A stretch of 64,000 nucleotides of DNA from CBFHND01 sp965657085 (GCA_965657085.1 CBFHND010000014.1:22561-86560), one strand, 5' to 3'. Counted from the first letter of the stretch, positions 6,863 through 15,591 are shown. Numbers and translations: made by a program. Notes: generated by a model from the letters alone, not told the origin.

Positions 6863-7318
6863 ATGAATGACCGTGACGCACTTGTTGTGCGCCCTCTCAA
6901 GGAGTCCGACCGCCCGCAATGGGATGCGCTTTGGACGGCCTACCTTGCGTTCTACGAAACGCAGCTGCCCCAAGAGGTTTTTGATACGTATTTCGCGCGC
7001 CTGCTGGGCGATGATCCTCAGGATTTCAACGGCTTGGTGGCCGAGATTGATGGGCGGCTTGTGGGCCTCACGCATTACCTGTTTCACCGCAATGGCTGGA
7101 AGATCGAAAACACCTGCTACCTGCAAGACCTCTATGCGGACCCAACCGTGCGCGGCACGGGCGTGGGTCGCGCGTTGATCGAGGCGGTCTATGCCGCCGC
7201 CGATGACGCAAGCGCGCCAAGCGTCTACTGGATGACGCAGGACTTCAACACGGTCGCCCGCCAGCTTTATGACCGCATCGGCACCAAGACGCCCTTTATC
7301 AAGTATGCGAGGGCATGA
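6863..7318 (+). CDS. GNAT-family N-acetyltransferase
   Basis: A 151-residue acetyltransferase. The acetyl-CoA pyrophosphate loop is visible as VRGTGVGRALI (about 94-104), preceded by the beta-strand YLQDLYADP. C-terminal FNTVARQLYDRIG is the usual motif B/C region. It begins MNDRDALVVRPLKESDRPQW, so the N-terminus is complete, although the RBS (GCAGG) is weak. The stop overlaps the start of the next gene (ATGATG), pointing to a shared transcript. Substrate unknown; amino-acid or antibiotic acetylation are both possible. Confidence 0.85.
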   Translation: MNDRDALVVRPLKESDRPQWDALWTAYLAFYETQLPQEVFDTYFARLLGDDPQDFNGLVAEIDGRLVGLTHYLFHRNGWKIENTCYLQDLYADPTVRGTGVGRALIEAVYAAADDASAPSVYWMTQDFNTVARQLYDRIGTKTPFIKYARA

Positions 7319-8685
7319 TGCGTCGGTTCCTGCTGCCTTTCGCGCTGATGCTGAACGCATGTATGCCCGTCACCCCCACCGACACGGCGACGCGCGCCAA
7401 CGTGATGGGGTCGGATCTGCCGGCGATGAAAACCTTCGGCGCGCCGCGCCCGGTCCAGCCGATCAAATCCAACAATGACATCGCGCTGGATTTCATCGAG
7501 CTCAGCTTCCAGTTGGAATCCGGCCGTGATCTGCCGGTGTTCACCCGTTTTGAAACACCGATTTCCGTGCGTGTGACCGGCGCGCCGCCCGCGTCGCTCG
7601 GCTCGGACCTGACCCGACTGTTGCACCGTCTGCGCACCGAGGCCGGGATCGACATTTCCCAGACGTCCAGCACCCAACCCGCCAACATCACCATCGAGGC
7701 GGTAAGCCGCGCCGACATTCGCCGCGCCCTGCCCCATGCCGCCTGTTTCGTGGTGCCGGGCATCACGTCGATCGATGAATATCGCAGCGCCCGACGCACA
7801 GCGCGCACCAACTGGACCCTGCTGCGCAAGCGCGAACAGCTGGCGATTTTCCTGCCCAACGATGCCAGCCCTCAGGAAGTGCGCGATTGCCTGCACGAGG
7901 AACTGGCCCAGGCCATTGGTCCCCTGAACGACCTTTATCGCCTGCCCGACAGCGTGTTCAACGATGACAATGTGCACACGGTCCTGACCGGGTTCGACAT
8001 GATGATCCTGCGCGCCTATTACGCGCCGGAACTGCGCTCGGGCATGACACGCGGACAAGTGGCTGCGCGCCTGCCGGGTGTTCTGCGCCGCATCAACCCG
8101 CGCGGCGAAGGCCGTCAGGGGCGGTTCGCCACGCGTACACCGCGCGCGTGGTCACAGGCCGTGCAAACGGCGCTTGGCCCCGGCACCAGCCCCGGTGAAC
8201 GCCGCGAGGCCGCCGACCGTGCGCTGCGCATCGCTGCCGCCATGGGCTGGCAGGATCACCGCCGCGCCTTTGCCCATTATGCCAATGGGCGCCTGTTGCT
8301 GGCCGCCGACGCGGATACCGCTCAGGATCATTTTCGGGCCGCCGACCGCTATTATGCCAACACGCCGGGCGCCGACCTGCACCGCGCCTACGTGGCCACG
8401 CAACTGGCTGCCTATGCCATCACCCAAGGCGACGGCGACCATGCGCTGCGCCTGATTTCTCCGCACATCGACATGGCCGCGCGCAATGAAAACGCGGCCC
8501 TGCTGGCCACCCTGCTGCTCTTGCGCGCCGAAGCGCTGGACCTGACAGGCCGCAGCGCCGAAGCACGTACCGTCAGACTGGACAGTATCGGGTGGGCGCG
8601 GTACGGGTTTGGCCCAGACTGGGCTGTGCGGGCCAAGCTGCGCGAGATTGCGTCGCTCAACCCGCTGAATGGAAAACGCGGGTAA
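7315..8685 (+). CDS. DUF2927-type lipoprotein, possible degenerate metalloprotease
   Basis: A 456-residue lipoprotein. The signal peptide MMRRFLLPFALMLNAC has a lipobox ending at Cys16, so it should be anchored to a membrane facing the periplasm. The N-terminal half matches the DUF2927 pattern, including CLHEELAQAIG, in which HEELA resembles a zinc-protease HExxH but lacks the second His. From about residue 300 on, the sequence is helical and TPR-like (e.g. GWQDHRRAFAHYANGRLL). Coupled to the GNAT gene by an ATGATG overlap and followed at once by a small membrane protein. Activity unknown. Confidence 0.8.
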   Translation: MMRRFLLPFALMLNACMPVTPTDTATRANVMGSDLPAMKTFGAPRPVQPIKSNNDIALDFIELSFQLESGRDLPVFTRFETPISVRVTGAPPASLGSDLTRLLHRLRTEAGIDISQTSSTQPANITIEAVSRADIRRALPHAACFVVPGITSIDEYRSARRTARTNWTLLRKREQLAIFLPNDASPQEVRDCLHEELAQAIGPLNDLYRLPDSVFNDDNVHTVLTGFDMMILRAYYAPELRSGMTRGQVAARLPGVLRRINPRGEGRQGRFATRTPRAWSQAVQTALGPGTSPGERREAADRALRIAAAMGWQDHRRAFAHYANGRLLLAADADTAQDHFRAADRYYANTPGADLHRAYVATQLAAYAITQGDGDHALRLISPHIDMAARNENAALLATLLLLRAEALDLTGRSAEARTVRLDSIGWARYGFGPDWAVRAKLREIASLNPLNGKRG

Positions 8686-8689
8686 ACAC

Positions 8690-8857
8690 ATGATCGTAAT
8701 CGGGGCGGCCCTTTTGGGGGCCATCATCGGCGGGCTGACAGCGGCACGGCGCAAGGGCAACCGACTGGACATCGCGCAATATGCGGCCGGATATGCCATG
8801 GCCTTTGGCATCGTGGGCATGATCGCCACGGTCATCATCGACCGTACTCTTGTCTGA
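8690..8857 (+). CDS. Small two-helix membrane protein
   Basis: A 55-residue protein with two hydrophobic segments (MIVIGAALLGAIIGGLTA and YAMAFGIVGMIATVII) around a basic loop ARRKGNR. An in-frame ATG at 8669 overlaps the previous gene and would add MENAGKH. The hydrophobic start at 8690 is more natural for the family type, but neither has a strong RBS. The stop overlaps the next ATG (TGATG), so it is coupled to the VWA gene. Not recognised. Confidence 0.7.
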   Translation: MIVIGAALLGAIIGGLTAARRKGNRLDIAQYAAGYAMAFGIVGMIATVIIDRTLV

Positions 8858-10044
8858 TGTTCCTGCGGTTCTTTGAACAGCTGCGCAAGGCCGGGGTTCC
8901 GGTCTCGCTGCGCGAGTTCCTCGCCTTTCTCGAAGGGATGAAGGCGGGGCTGGCAACCTATGATGTCGAGGCGTTTTATTACCTCGCACGTGTCGCCATG
9001 GTCAAAGACGAACGCAACATCGACAAGTTCGACCGCGCCTTTGCCGCCACCTTCGACGGGCTGGAAGAGATCAGCATCGATCAGGTGCTCGAGGCCGTGG
9101 ACATCCCGCAGGACTGGCTGGAAAAGCTGGCTGAAAAGCACCTGAGCGAAGAAGAGCGCAAGGAAATCGAAGCCGCTGGCGGCTTCGACAAGCTGATGGA
9201 GACCCTCAAGAAACGCCTTGAGGAACAAAAGAAACGCCATCAGGGCGGATCGAAATGGATCGGCACCGCGGGCACCTCCCCTTTTGGCGCCTATGGGTAC
9301 AACCCCGAGGGCGTGCGCATCGGGCAGGACAAGTCGCGCCACCAGCGCGCGGTCAAGGTCTGGGACAAGCGCGAGTTCAAGAACCTCGATGACACGGTCG
9401 AACTGGGCACCCGCAACATCAAGGTGGCGCTGAAACGTCTGCGCCGCTGGGCCCGTGACGGCGCGCAGGAAGAGCTGGACCTGAACGGCACCATCCGCGC
9501 AACGGCCGAGCACGGCTATCTGGATGTCAAAACCCGCCCCGAGCGGCGCAATGCGGTCAAAGTGCTGTTGTTTCTGGACGTGGGCGGATCGATGGACCCG
9601 CACATCAAGCTGGTGGAAGAGCTGTTTTCGGCGGCCAAATCCGAATTCAAGCATTTTGAACACTTCTATTTCCACAACTGCCTCTATGAAGGCGTGTGGC
9701 GCGACAACCGCCGCCGGTGGGACGCCCAGCAATCCACTCAGGAAATCCTGCGAACCTACGGGTCGGACTACAAATGCATCTTCGTTGGCGATGCATCCAT
9801 GTCGCCTTATGAAATCGCATATCCCGGCGGGGCCAATGAACATTGGAACCCCGAAGCCGGTCAGGTGTGGCTGGAACGCGCGCGCGATCAGTGGGGATCA
9901 CATCTGTGGATCAACCCGATCCCGGAAAAATACTGGTCCTACACCCATTCGATCACGATGATTCAAGAGATTTTCGGCAAGGACCGCATGGTGCCCATGA
10001 CGCTTGAAGGGCTAAGCCGGGGCATGCGCGAGTTGACCCGCTGA
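8857..10044 (+). CDS. VWA-domain protein of the CoxE type, partner of the MoxR ATPase
   Basis: A 395-residue soluble protein. Residues 1-100 form a helical CoxE-like N-domain. A charged linker (EEQKKRHQGGSKW) and a conserved GTSPFGAYGYNPEGVR block follow. The VWA domain begins at about 230 with the MIDAS motif DVGGSMD (D-x-G-x-S). MoxR-VWA pairs act together in maturation of metalloenzymes. The gene starts within the stop codon of the small membrane protein. Its MoxR partner is about 2.7 kb upstream on the same strand, which is an unusual spread. Confidence 0.9.
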   Translation: MFLRFFEQLRKAGVPVSLREFLAFLEGMKAGLATYDVEAFYYLARVAMVKDERNIDKFDRAFAATFDGLEEISIDQVLEAVDIPQDWLEKLAEKHLSEEERKEIEAAGGFDKLMETLKKRLEEQKKRHQGGSKWIGTAGTSPFGAYGYNPEGVRIGQDKSRHQRAVKVWDKREFKNLDDTVELGTRNIKVALKRLRRWARDGAQEELDLNGTIRATAEHGYLDVKTRPERRNAVKVLLFLDVGGSMDPHIKLVEELFSAAKSEFKHFEHFYFHNCLYEGVWRDNRRRWDAQQSTQEILRTYGSDYKCIFVGDASMSPYEIAYPGGANEHWNPEAGQVWLERARDQWGSHLWINPIPEKYWSYTHSITMIQEIFGKDRMVPMTLEGLSRGMRELTR

Positions 10045-10289
10045 GCGGGTGCGGCAGCAAAAATCACGCGGAAATCGTACAAATCCAGTCTTCCAAGATT
10101 TGAAAACTGGTGTGCGGTGACGCGATTTAGCGCCTCAAAGCGACGTTTTCATGTCGCAAGCGGAACAATATTTCAAAACATGAGTCCAGTTTGGAACTAT
10201 TTTACTTCCACGCCTAAAAATGCGCGCCCGGTGGGAATATATCTTTATCGTCAGTGAATTTGCTGACGTTTACCAAGAAGGGGACTTCA
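10045..10289. other. 245-bp intergenic region, AT-richer
   Basis: No gene seen. Lower GC than its surroundings (e.g. GGAACAATATTTCAAAACATG and GGGAATATATCTTTATCG). It probably holds the promoter of the following orphan gene; I could not place -35/-10 boxes with confidence. The change in composition together with an unrecognised gene may mark acquired DNA. Confidence 0.4.
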
Positions 10290-11066
10290 ATGCCAAATGC
10301 ATTGGAACTGATGCTCCCCGAGGAAGCGATCAATGACTTCGTCGCACTCCTGGGGAGATTAACTGAAACCGCCACGCCATCTCTGACCGCTACAGAGATG
10401 AAAGATGCAATCCTCGCATCCCAGTTGGCTTGCCTCGTCATCGACTTGGGCGAGTTGAACGAACTGGAATTCGCCGCACTTCTGGCGAAACGCGATGTTG
10501 CGGACACGGCGCTTCAGAATTTCTCCATCCTGCTGATCCAGGGGGAGATCGACGCCAAGACCGCCAGGGAGGCCGCCGCCTCCGAGGAAGAAGAAGAAGG
10601 CGACACCGAAGAGGTGGAGGACGAAGACGGGGAAGAGCAGAACACGGCCGTTGGCAAGTTGGCCAACTATGTCCGTGAGAACTATACCTATTTCCCGGCA
10701 CTTCTGCGGGCCTATCACCGACGGCTGGACCGGCACCCAAGGCTTGCACGGCTTCATGCGCGCATCGTTCTGACGCGGGCGCAGGCGTCAATGCTTTGGG
10801 ATCAGACCCTGACGCGGATCAAGACACTGCTGAGCATGATGGGTCTGGAAGGCGTGTTCGTGGCCATTGATCTGGCGGCCAAGCGCAATCCGATGATCGG
10901 CCATTGCCTGCGCGCCTTTGGTACGATCGCAACGCCGCTGGTGGCGATCTACACGCTGGTGCGCTGGATCATCCGCTTTGCGACCAACCCGTTTCAACGC
11001 ATCTTGAACGGTGTCGCAAAGGAGTTGGAGATCGAAGTGCCTGTGGGTGATCCCGACGGCGGGTAA
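10290..11066 (+). CDS. Unrecognised protein with acidic linker and C-terminal hydrophobic helices
   Basis: 258 residues, not recognised. Residues 1-95 are helical and start PNALELMLPEEAINDFVALL. About 96-120 is an unbroken acidic linker (EEEEEGDTEEVEDEDGEE). About 120-258 is a basic helical part (LLRAYHRRLDRHPRLARLHA), with a moderately hydrophobic stretch AIYTLVRWIIRFATNPF near 225-241. GGGGA 5 nt before the ATG at 10290 fixes the start; a GTG at 10254 lacks a RBS. It stands alone between the MoxR/VWA run and an opposing lipoprotein gene. It could be a membrane-associated adaptor or a toxin-like protein; no evidence decides. Confidence 0.75.
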   Translation: MPNALELMLPEEAINDFVALLGRLTETATPSLTATEMKDAILASQLACLVIDLGELNELEFAALLAKRDVADTALQNFSILLIQGEIDAKTAREAAASEEEEEGDTEEVEDEDGEEQNTAVGKLANYVRENYTYFPALLRAYHRRLDRHPRLARLHARIVLTRAQASMLWDQTLTRIKTLLSMMGLEGVFVAIDLAAKRNPMIGHCLRAFGTIATPLVAIYTLVRWIIRFATNPFQRILNGVAKELEIEVPVGDPDGG

Positions 11067-11118
11067 ATTGAAAGCTGCGGCATGCATGTGCCGCAGCCTC
11101 CAGGCTTTTGAAACCATG

Positions 11119-11688
11119 TTAGAAAAGCCGGATTGAACCCCGCGCCTTTGCGCTGGCCTCGGCCATCCGGGCAATCGTGTCACGGTGTTCGGTCAGGCCT
11201 GTTTGTTCCTGCCCTGCGACTGCGTCCAGCCTCTGCACCACCGCGCGCAATTGTTCCTCTGACACGTTCAACACCTGCACCAGATCGCGGCGTGCCGCAC
11301 CGACCTCGGCCGAACGCGCCTCGAAGATGGCTTGCGCCTCGGGGCCGCGCATGGCGGCAAGTGCTGTCAACTCGGCGTTTTGCGCGGCCAGGATGCGGGA
11401 CAGTTCGCCCCCGATCTCGACCATATGTGCAGACATCGGCTTGATCTTGCGCGCCAGCAGTGCGCTCGGCACGGCCCGGTCCTTGCGCCCGATACGCTGG
11501 ACCAAATCACCTGCCAATGTATCCAGCGCCGCGGCCTGCGCCAGCAGATGCGCCTCTTGGGACGACACCGATTGAAACGACAATGCGTCCATGGACCCGC
11601 GCGCCACCGGGGAATAGCCCCCCTGCGTACCTGCGCAGGCCCCAAGACCCAAAAGCGCCACGACCGGGATGATCCGGGCCATATGCAT
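11119..11688 (-). CDS. Lipoprotein, coiled-coil rich, unknown function
   Basis: A 189-residue lipoprotein. The signal peptide ARIIPVVALLGLGAC ends in the lipobox LGAC, followed by GTQGGY. The mature part is mostly amphipathic helix (LARKIKPMSAHMVEIGGELS, SEEQLRAVVQRLDAVAG), suggesting a coiled coil in the periplasm. Two in-frame ATGs (11688 and 11682) are both compatible with the AGAGGAA site upstream. It is convergent with the orphan gene and divergent from the M24 protein. Function not known. Confidence 0.75.
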   Translation of the reverse strand: MHMARIIPVVALLGLGACAGTQGGYSPVARGSMDALSFQSVSSQEAHLLAQAAALDTLAGDLVQRIGRKDRAVPSALLARKIKPMSAHMVEIGGELSRILAAQNAELTALAAMRGPEAQAIFEARSAEVGAARRDLVQVLNVSEEQLRAVVQRLDAVAGQEQTGLTEHRDTIARMAEASAKARGSIRLF

Positions 11689-11849
11689 ACCTGTATTCCT
11701 CTGCCTTTTCGGGCGCTTGTGCGCCTCGCCTTGCGCAAAGGGTTAATGAAACAATATGGCCGGATTTGGGCGTATTGTTCGGTTTTTGGAAAATTGTTAT
11801 GTGCGCGGGCCCTCTTGACCCACGCACACATTCGATCAAACGTCGCGCC

Positions 11850-12995
11850 ATGACTTTACATTTCGACGCCCCCGAATATGCCGCCCGCCAATCCGCCGCC
11901 ACCGCCGCCCTGCAGGCCGCAGGGCTGGATGCGCTTTTGATGTTCGCACCCGAAAGCCATCTGTGGCTGACGGGCTATGACACGTTCGGGTTCGCGATGT
12001 TTCAGGCGATGGTGCTGACAGCAAAGGGCGACATCCACCTGCTGACGCGCATGCCCGATCTGCGGCAGGCGCGACATACCTCGATGCTGGAGGGCGACCA
12101 CATCCACATCTGGCCCGAATACGAAGGCTGTGATCCGGCGCAGGATCTGGCGCGGCTGCTGACCGATCTGGGCGTGCACGGCCCCATCGGGTTCGAAGGG
12201 CAGACGGCGGGCCTGACCGACTTTAACGGTCAACGTCTGCGCGCCGCCCTGCCCGGCCTTGTGGAGGCGTCAGAGTTGATCCGTGGCCTGCGTCGCATCA
12301 AGTCACCCGCCGAGATCGCCATGCACCGCCGTGCTGCCGCCCTGTCGGACGATGCGCTGGACGCGGCCATCGCCACCACCCGCGCCGGAGCGTTCGAAGG
12401 CGATATTCTGGCGGCCATGCAGGGCGCGGTGTTCAAGGGCGGCGGCGACTATGCGGGCAATGAATTCATCATCGGGTCCGGCGAAGGGGCTCTGCTCTGC
12501 CGCTATTTCTCGGGGCGCAGGCACCTGGATGCCAGCGACCAGCTGACGCTGGAATGGTCAGGCGCCTATGCGCGTTATCATGCGGCAATGATGCGCACGA
12601 TTCTGGTGGGGGATGTATCGGATGAGCACCGCCGGATGCACGCCGCCTGTGACGAAGCGCTGGCCGCCTGCGAGGATGCGATCCGACCCGGTGCGCCGAT
12701 GGGCGATGTCTATGACGCCCATGCGCGCGTCTTTGATGCGCATGGGCTGAAGGATGCGCGGTTGCAGGCCTGCGGCTATGGCATGGGCGCGGTCTATAAC
12801 CCGATCTGGGTCGATTTCCCGATGTTCTACGAAGGCAATCCGCTGCCCATGCAGACGGGACAGGTGTTTTTCCTGCACATGATCCTGATGGACAGCGATG
12901 CCGGGGCTGCGATGACGCTGGGCCATTCGGTTCTGGTGACCGATCACGGGTCCGAGCGGCTGTCGCGCCATGACACCGGGTTGATCCGCGCCTGA
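11850..12995 (+). CDS. M24-fold (creatinase/Xaa-Pro peptidase-like) hydrolase, probably metal-free
   Basis: A 381-residue pita-bread-fold protein. N-terminal creatinase domain (LLMFAPESHLWLTGYDTFGF) and C-terminal M24 domain with RRIKSPAEIAMHRRAAALSD. The positions that bind two metals in aminopeptidase P are not conserved: the first Asp region reads LTLEWSGAYARYHAAMMRT and the His site reads GYGMG. That resembles creatinase and ectoine hydrolase (DoeA), which act on non-peptide C-N bonds. The start at 11850 matches the family's N-terminus; an upstream ATG at 11799 is possible. It stands 77 bp before the P450 gene, same strand. Substrate uncertain. Confidence 0.8.
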   Translation: MTLHFDAPEYAARQSAATAALQAAGLDALLMFAPESHLWLTGYDTFGFAMFQAMVLTAKGDIHLLTRMPDLRQARHTSMLEGDHIHIWPEYEGCDPAQDLARLLTDLGVHGPIGFEGQTAGLTDFNGQRLRAALPGLVEASELIRGLRRIKSPAEIAMHRRAAALSDDALDAAIATTRAGAFEGDILAAMQGAVFKGGGDYAGNEFIIGSGEGALLCRYFSGRRHLDASDQLTLEWSGAYARYHAAMMRTILVGDVSDEHRRMHAACDEALAACEDAIRPGAPMGDVYDAHARVFDAHGLKDARLQACGYGMGAVYNPIWVDFPMFYEGNPLPMQTGQVFFLHMILMDSDAGAAMTLGHSVLVTDHGSERLSRHDTGLIRA

Positions 12996-13072
12996 GAGGG
13001 GCAAAGCGCCCTTCCGCGCAGCGGGGCAATTACCTTTGGACGCCCCGCGCAATCCCCCCTAACCTGCCCGTC

Positions 13073-14227
13073 ATGTCGAATGCGCCCCTGACCCAGATCG
13101 ATCTCAAGGCCTTTGCCGCTGACCCCTACCCGGCACTGGCCCGGATGCGCCACGACGCGCCCATCACCTTTGTCCCCGAACTTGGGGCCACGCTGATCAC
13201 CCGACGCGATGACATCCACACGCAGGAAAAGCGCACCGAGGTCTTTTCCTCGCACCAGCCTGACGGGTTGATGACGCAGCTGATGGGCGAGAACATGATG
13301 CGCAAGGATGGCGAGGCGCATATGGCCGAGCGCCGGGCGCTCTTTCCCGCGCTCAGCCCCCGCACGGTGCAGGAGCATTGGAAACCGATCTTCGAGGCGA
13401 CAGCACGCGAGCACATCAAACGACTGATCCCACTGGGAAAATGCGATCTGGTGCGGGATTTCGCGATGCCGGTCTCGGCCTCGGCGCTCAAGGCGATCAC
13501 CGGCTTGGAAACCATGGCCGATGCGGAACTGGACGGGGTCAGCCAGGCGATGATCGACGGCTGTGCCAACTACGCCGGCGACAAGGGGATCGAGGCCAAG
13601 TGTCATCGCGCCACGCGCCTGATTGACGATCACATCGCCCTGACCGCCGCCGATCCGCCCGACCGCTCGGCCTTGCAGGTGATGCAGGATGCGGGCCTGC
13701 CCGAGGACAGCGTGAACGCCAACATCAAGCTGATCATTTCGGGCGGCCAGAACGAACCGCGCGATGCCATTGCAGGCACCATCTGGGCGCTGCTGACCCA
13801 TCCGTCACAGCTGTCCATGATCCGCGACGGGGCGGCGACCTATACACAGGCCTTTGCCGAATACGCGCGCTGGATTTCGCCCATCGGCATGTCGCCGCGC
13901 CGGGTGGCGCGCGCCGACACCGTGCAGGGCGTGACATTCGAGATCGAAGACCGCGTGTTCCTGATGTTTGGCTCGGCCAACCGGGACGAGGCACATTTTT
14001 CAGCCCCCGACAATTTCGACATCACCCGTGACACCCAATCAGCCATCAGCTTTGGCGCAGGTCCGCATTTCTGCGCAGGGGCCGCTGCCGCGCGGTGCCT
14101 CATCTCCGAAGTGGCCTTGCCGCTGGTGTTTACGCATCTCAAGAACCTGCGGCTCGATGGCCCGGTGCCGTTTGCCGGATGGGCCTTTCGCGGGCCGACC
14201 CGCTGCCCGGTGCGCTGGGACCGGTAG
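13073..14227 (+). CDS. Cytochrome P450
   Basis: A 384-residue soluble bacterial P450. The haem loop is FGAGPHFCAGAAAAR with axial Cys334. ExxR is EYAR at 263-266. The I-helix oxygen-activation motif reads GGQNEPRDA (224-232), with Asn-Glu-Pro where the usual acid-Thr pair lies, so the conserved Thr is missing. This variant is seen in some P450s, and may use substrate groups for proton delivery or act as a peroxygenase. No ferredoxin or reductase is adjacent. Substrate unknown. Confidence 0.9.
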   Translation: MSNAPLTQIDLKAFAADPYPALARMRHDAPITFVPELGATLITRRDDIHTQEKRTEVFSSHQPDGLMTQLMGENMMRKDGEAHMAERRALFPALSPRTVQEHWKPIFEATAREHIKRLIPLGKCDLVRDFAMPVSASALKAITGLETMADAELDGVSQAMIDGCANYAGDKGIEAKCHRATRLIDDHIALTAADPPDRSALQVMQDAGLPEDSVNANIKLIISGGQNEPRDAIAGTIWALLTHPSQLSMIRDGAATYTQAFAEYARWISPIGMSPRRVARADTVQGVTFEIEDRVFLMFGSANRDEAHFSAPDNFDITRDTQSAISFGAGPHFCAGAAAARCLISEVALPLVFTHLKNLRLDGPVPFAGWAFRGPTRCPVRWDR

Positions 14228-14268
14228 ATGGCTCTTGCCCCCGCCGCGCAGAACCCCATATTTCAATT

Positions 14269-14955
14269 ATGATCAAGTTCGCCCCCATCCTTCTGGCCAT
14301 CCTCTATGGCCTTGCCATGTACCGGTTTTCGGCGTGGCGGCTGCGGGGTGAGCTGGATCAGAAATCCACCGAACTCGCGGATCCAATGCTCAAGACTCTG
14401 TGCGACCGCATGGCCGCTGCCCTCGACCTGCAGCGCATCCGGGTGCACATCTACGAGATTGACCCGGTCAACGGGCTGGCGGCCCCCGATGGGCGCATCT
14501 TCATCACGCGGGGGTTCTACAACAAGTTTCGCGCAGGCGAGGTGACGGCGGACGAGATGGCCTCGGTCATTGCGCACGAATTGGGCCACGTGGCCCTGGG
14601 CCATTCGCGCCGCCGGATGATCGACTTTTCCGGCCAGAACGCGCTGCGCACAGCGCTGGCCATGGTGCTCAGCCGCTTTTTGCCCGGCATCGGAGTGATG
14701 ATCGCCAATGGGCTGACCACCCTGCTGGCCGCACGTCTGTCGCGTTCCGATGAATACGAGGCGGACGCCTATGCCGCCGCCCTGCTGACCAAGGCGGGCA
14801 TTGGAACCGCGCCGCAGATCAGCCTGTTTGAAAAGCTCGAAGCGTTGACCAAGTCCAATTCGGGCGCTGTGCCAGCGTGGTTGATGAGCCACCCCAAGAC
14901 CGACAAGCGGATCGCGGCGCTGCGCGCCTTGGAACACAAGTGGGGCTCGGCCTAG
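14269..14955 (+). CDS. M48-family metalloprotease (small, N-terminally anchored)
   Basis: A 228-residue zinc protease. One N-terminal hydrophobic segment (FAPILLAILYGLAMY) is followed by the catalytic SVIAHELGHVALGHSRRR (HExxH). The third ligand is the Glu in SRSDEYEADAYAAALL, and the C-terminus carries WLMSHPKTDKRIAAL, typical of M48 (HtpX/Oma1-like) proteases. The start at 14269 is the first codon that gives a clean signal anchor. The last 4 bp overlap the stop of the opposite PIN gene in a shared CTAG. Probably membrane protein quality control. Confidence 0.88.
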   Translation: MIKFAPILLAILYGLAMYRFSAWRLRGELDQKSTELADPMLKTLCDRMAAALDLQRIRVHIYEIDPVNGLAAPDGRIFITRGFYNKFRAGEVTADEMASVIAHELGHVALGHSRRRMIDFSGQNALRTALAMVLSRFLPGIGVMIANGLTTLLAARLSRSDEYEADAYAAALLTKAGIGTAPQISLFEKLEALTKSNSGAVPAWLMSHPKTDKRIAALRALEHKWGSA

Positions 14956-15494
14956 GCGGCCAGCGCCTTTCCCACCCGCGGCAGGCGCGCCTTTTTCATC
15001 AGGGCGCGCATGGTCCAGTCCTCGCCCGACAGGCGCCGTGCCTCGGCCAGCACCTTTTGTCCCACACTGGCGACAACTTCGGGGCGGGCTTGCCAGACCT
15101 GGTGCAGGTAGCCGTCGGGATCGACGCGCGACAGCCCTTCTTCGGCCAGGATATTGCGGGGAAAGTCCTTTGCATTCAACGTCATGATCGCATCCGCCGA
15201 GGTGTGGATGGCGGCGGCCAGAACGTGGATGTCACTGTCATCGGGCAACCACAGGCGATTGGCCAGTTCCGGCGGCGGGGCCACATTGGACCGGGGCCAG
15301 CGGGCTTCGATCAGGGCGATCTCGGCGCGGGCCTGCGCCTCGCCCTCGGGGCCAAGGCGCGCCGCCGCACGGGCCCATTCCTCAAGCAGGCGGGGCGACC
15401 AACGCGGCTCGAACACGCCCGCTTCGGCCACGCCCAGCACCATTTCGCGCATCACCGTGGGATATAGCACGCAAGCGTCGATCACGATCCTCAT
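14952..15494 (-). CDS. PIN-domain ribonuclease-like protein
   Basis: A 180-residue PIN protein. It begins MRIVIDACVLYPTVMRE (first catalytic Asp), has DSDIHVLAAAIHTSADAIMT (downstream acidic residues) and LNAKDFPRNIL, the usual order in VapC-like PIN nucleases. It is longer than classic VapC toxins (about 130). No antitoxin-like small gene lies next to it: the next upstream gene on the strand is rlmI, 98 bp away. So it is either a solitary PIN protein or its partner is elsewhere. Start at 15494 because the conserved first strand begins there. Confidence 0.8.
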   Translation of the reverse strand: MRIVIDACVLYPTVMREMVLGVAEAGVFEPRWSPRLLEEWARAAARLGPEGEAQARAEIALIEARWPRSNVAPPPELANRLWLPDDSDIHVLAAAIHTSADAIMTLNAKDFPRNILAEEGLSRVDPDGYLHQVWQARPEVVASVGQKVLAEARRLSGEDWTMRALMKKARLPRVGKALAA

Positions 15495-15591
15495 ACCGCA
15501 CGTCCAGTTTCGTTCATTCACGTCTTTCCGCTTTTCGCGTTCGAGCACAGCGAGAGGCAGCGAACAAGCAGCTCATCATAAACCGGAAGGG

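Noticed and set aside
5270..10044. CO dehydrogenase (cox) locus suggested by MoxR and CoxE-like genes
   Set aside because: No coxMSL structural genes in the window; MoxR-VWA pairs serve many other enzymes.
14952..15494. Toxin-antitoxin operon
   Set aside because: No antitoxin-like gene is adjacent and the PIN protein is longer than usual VapC toxins.
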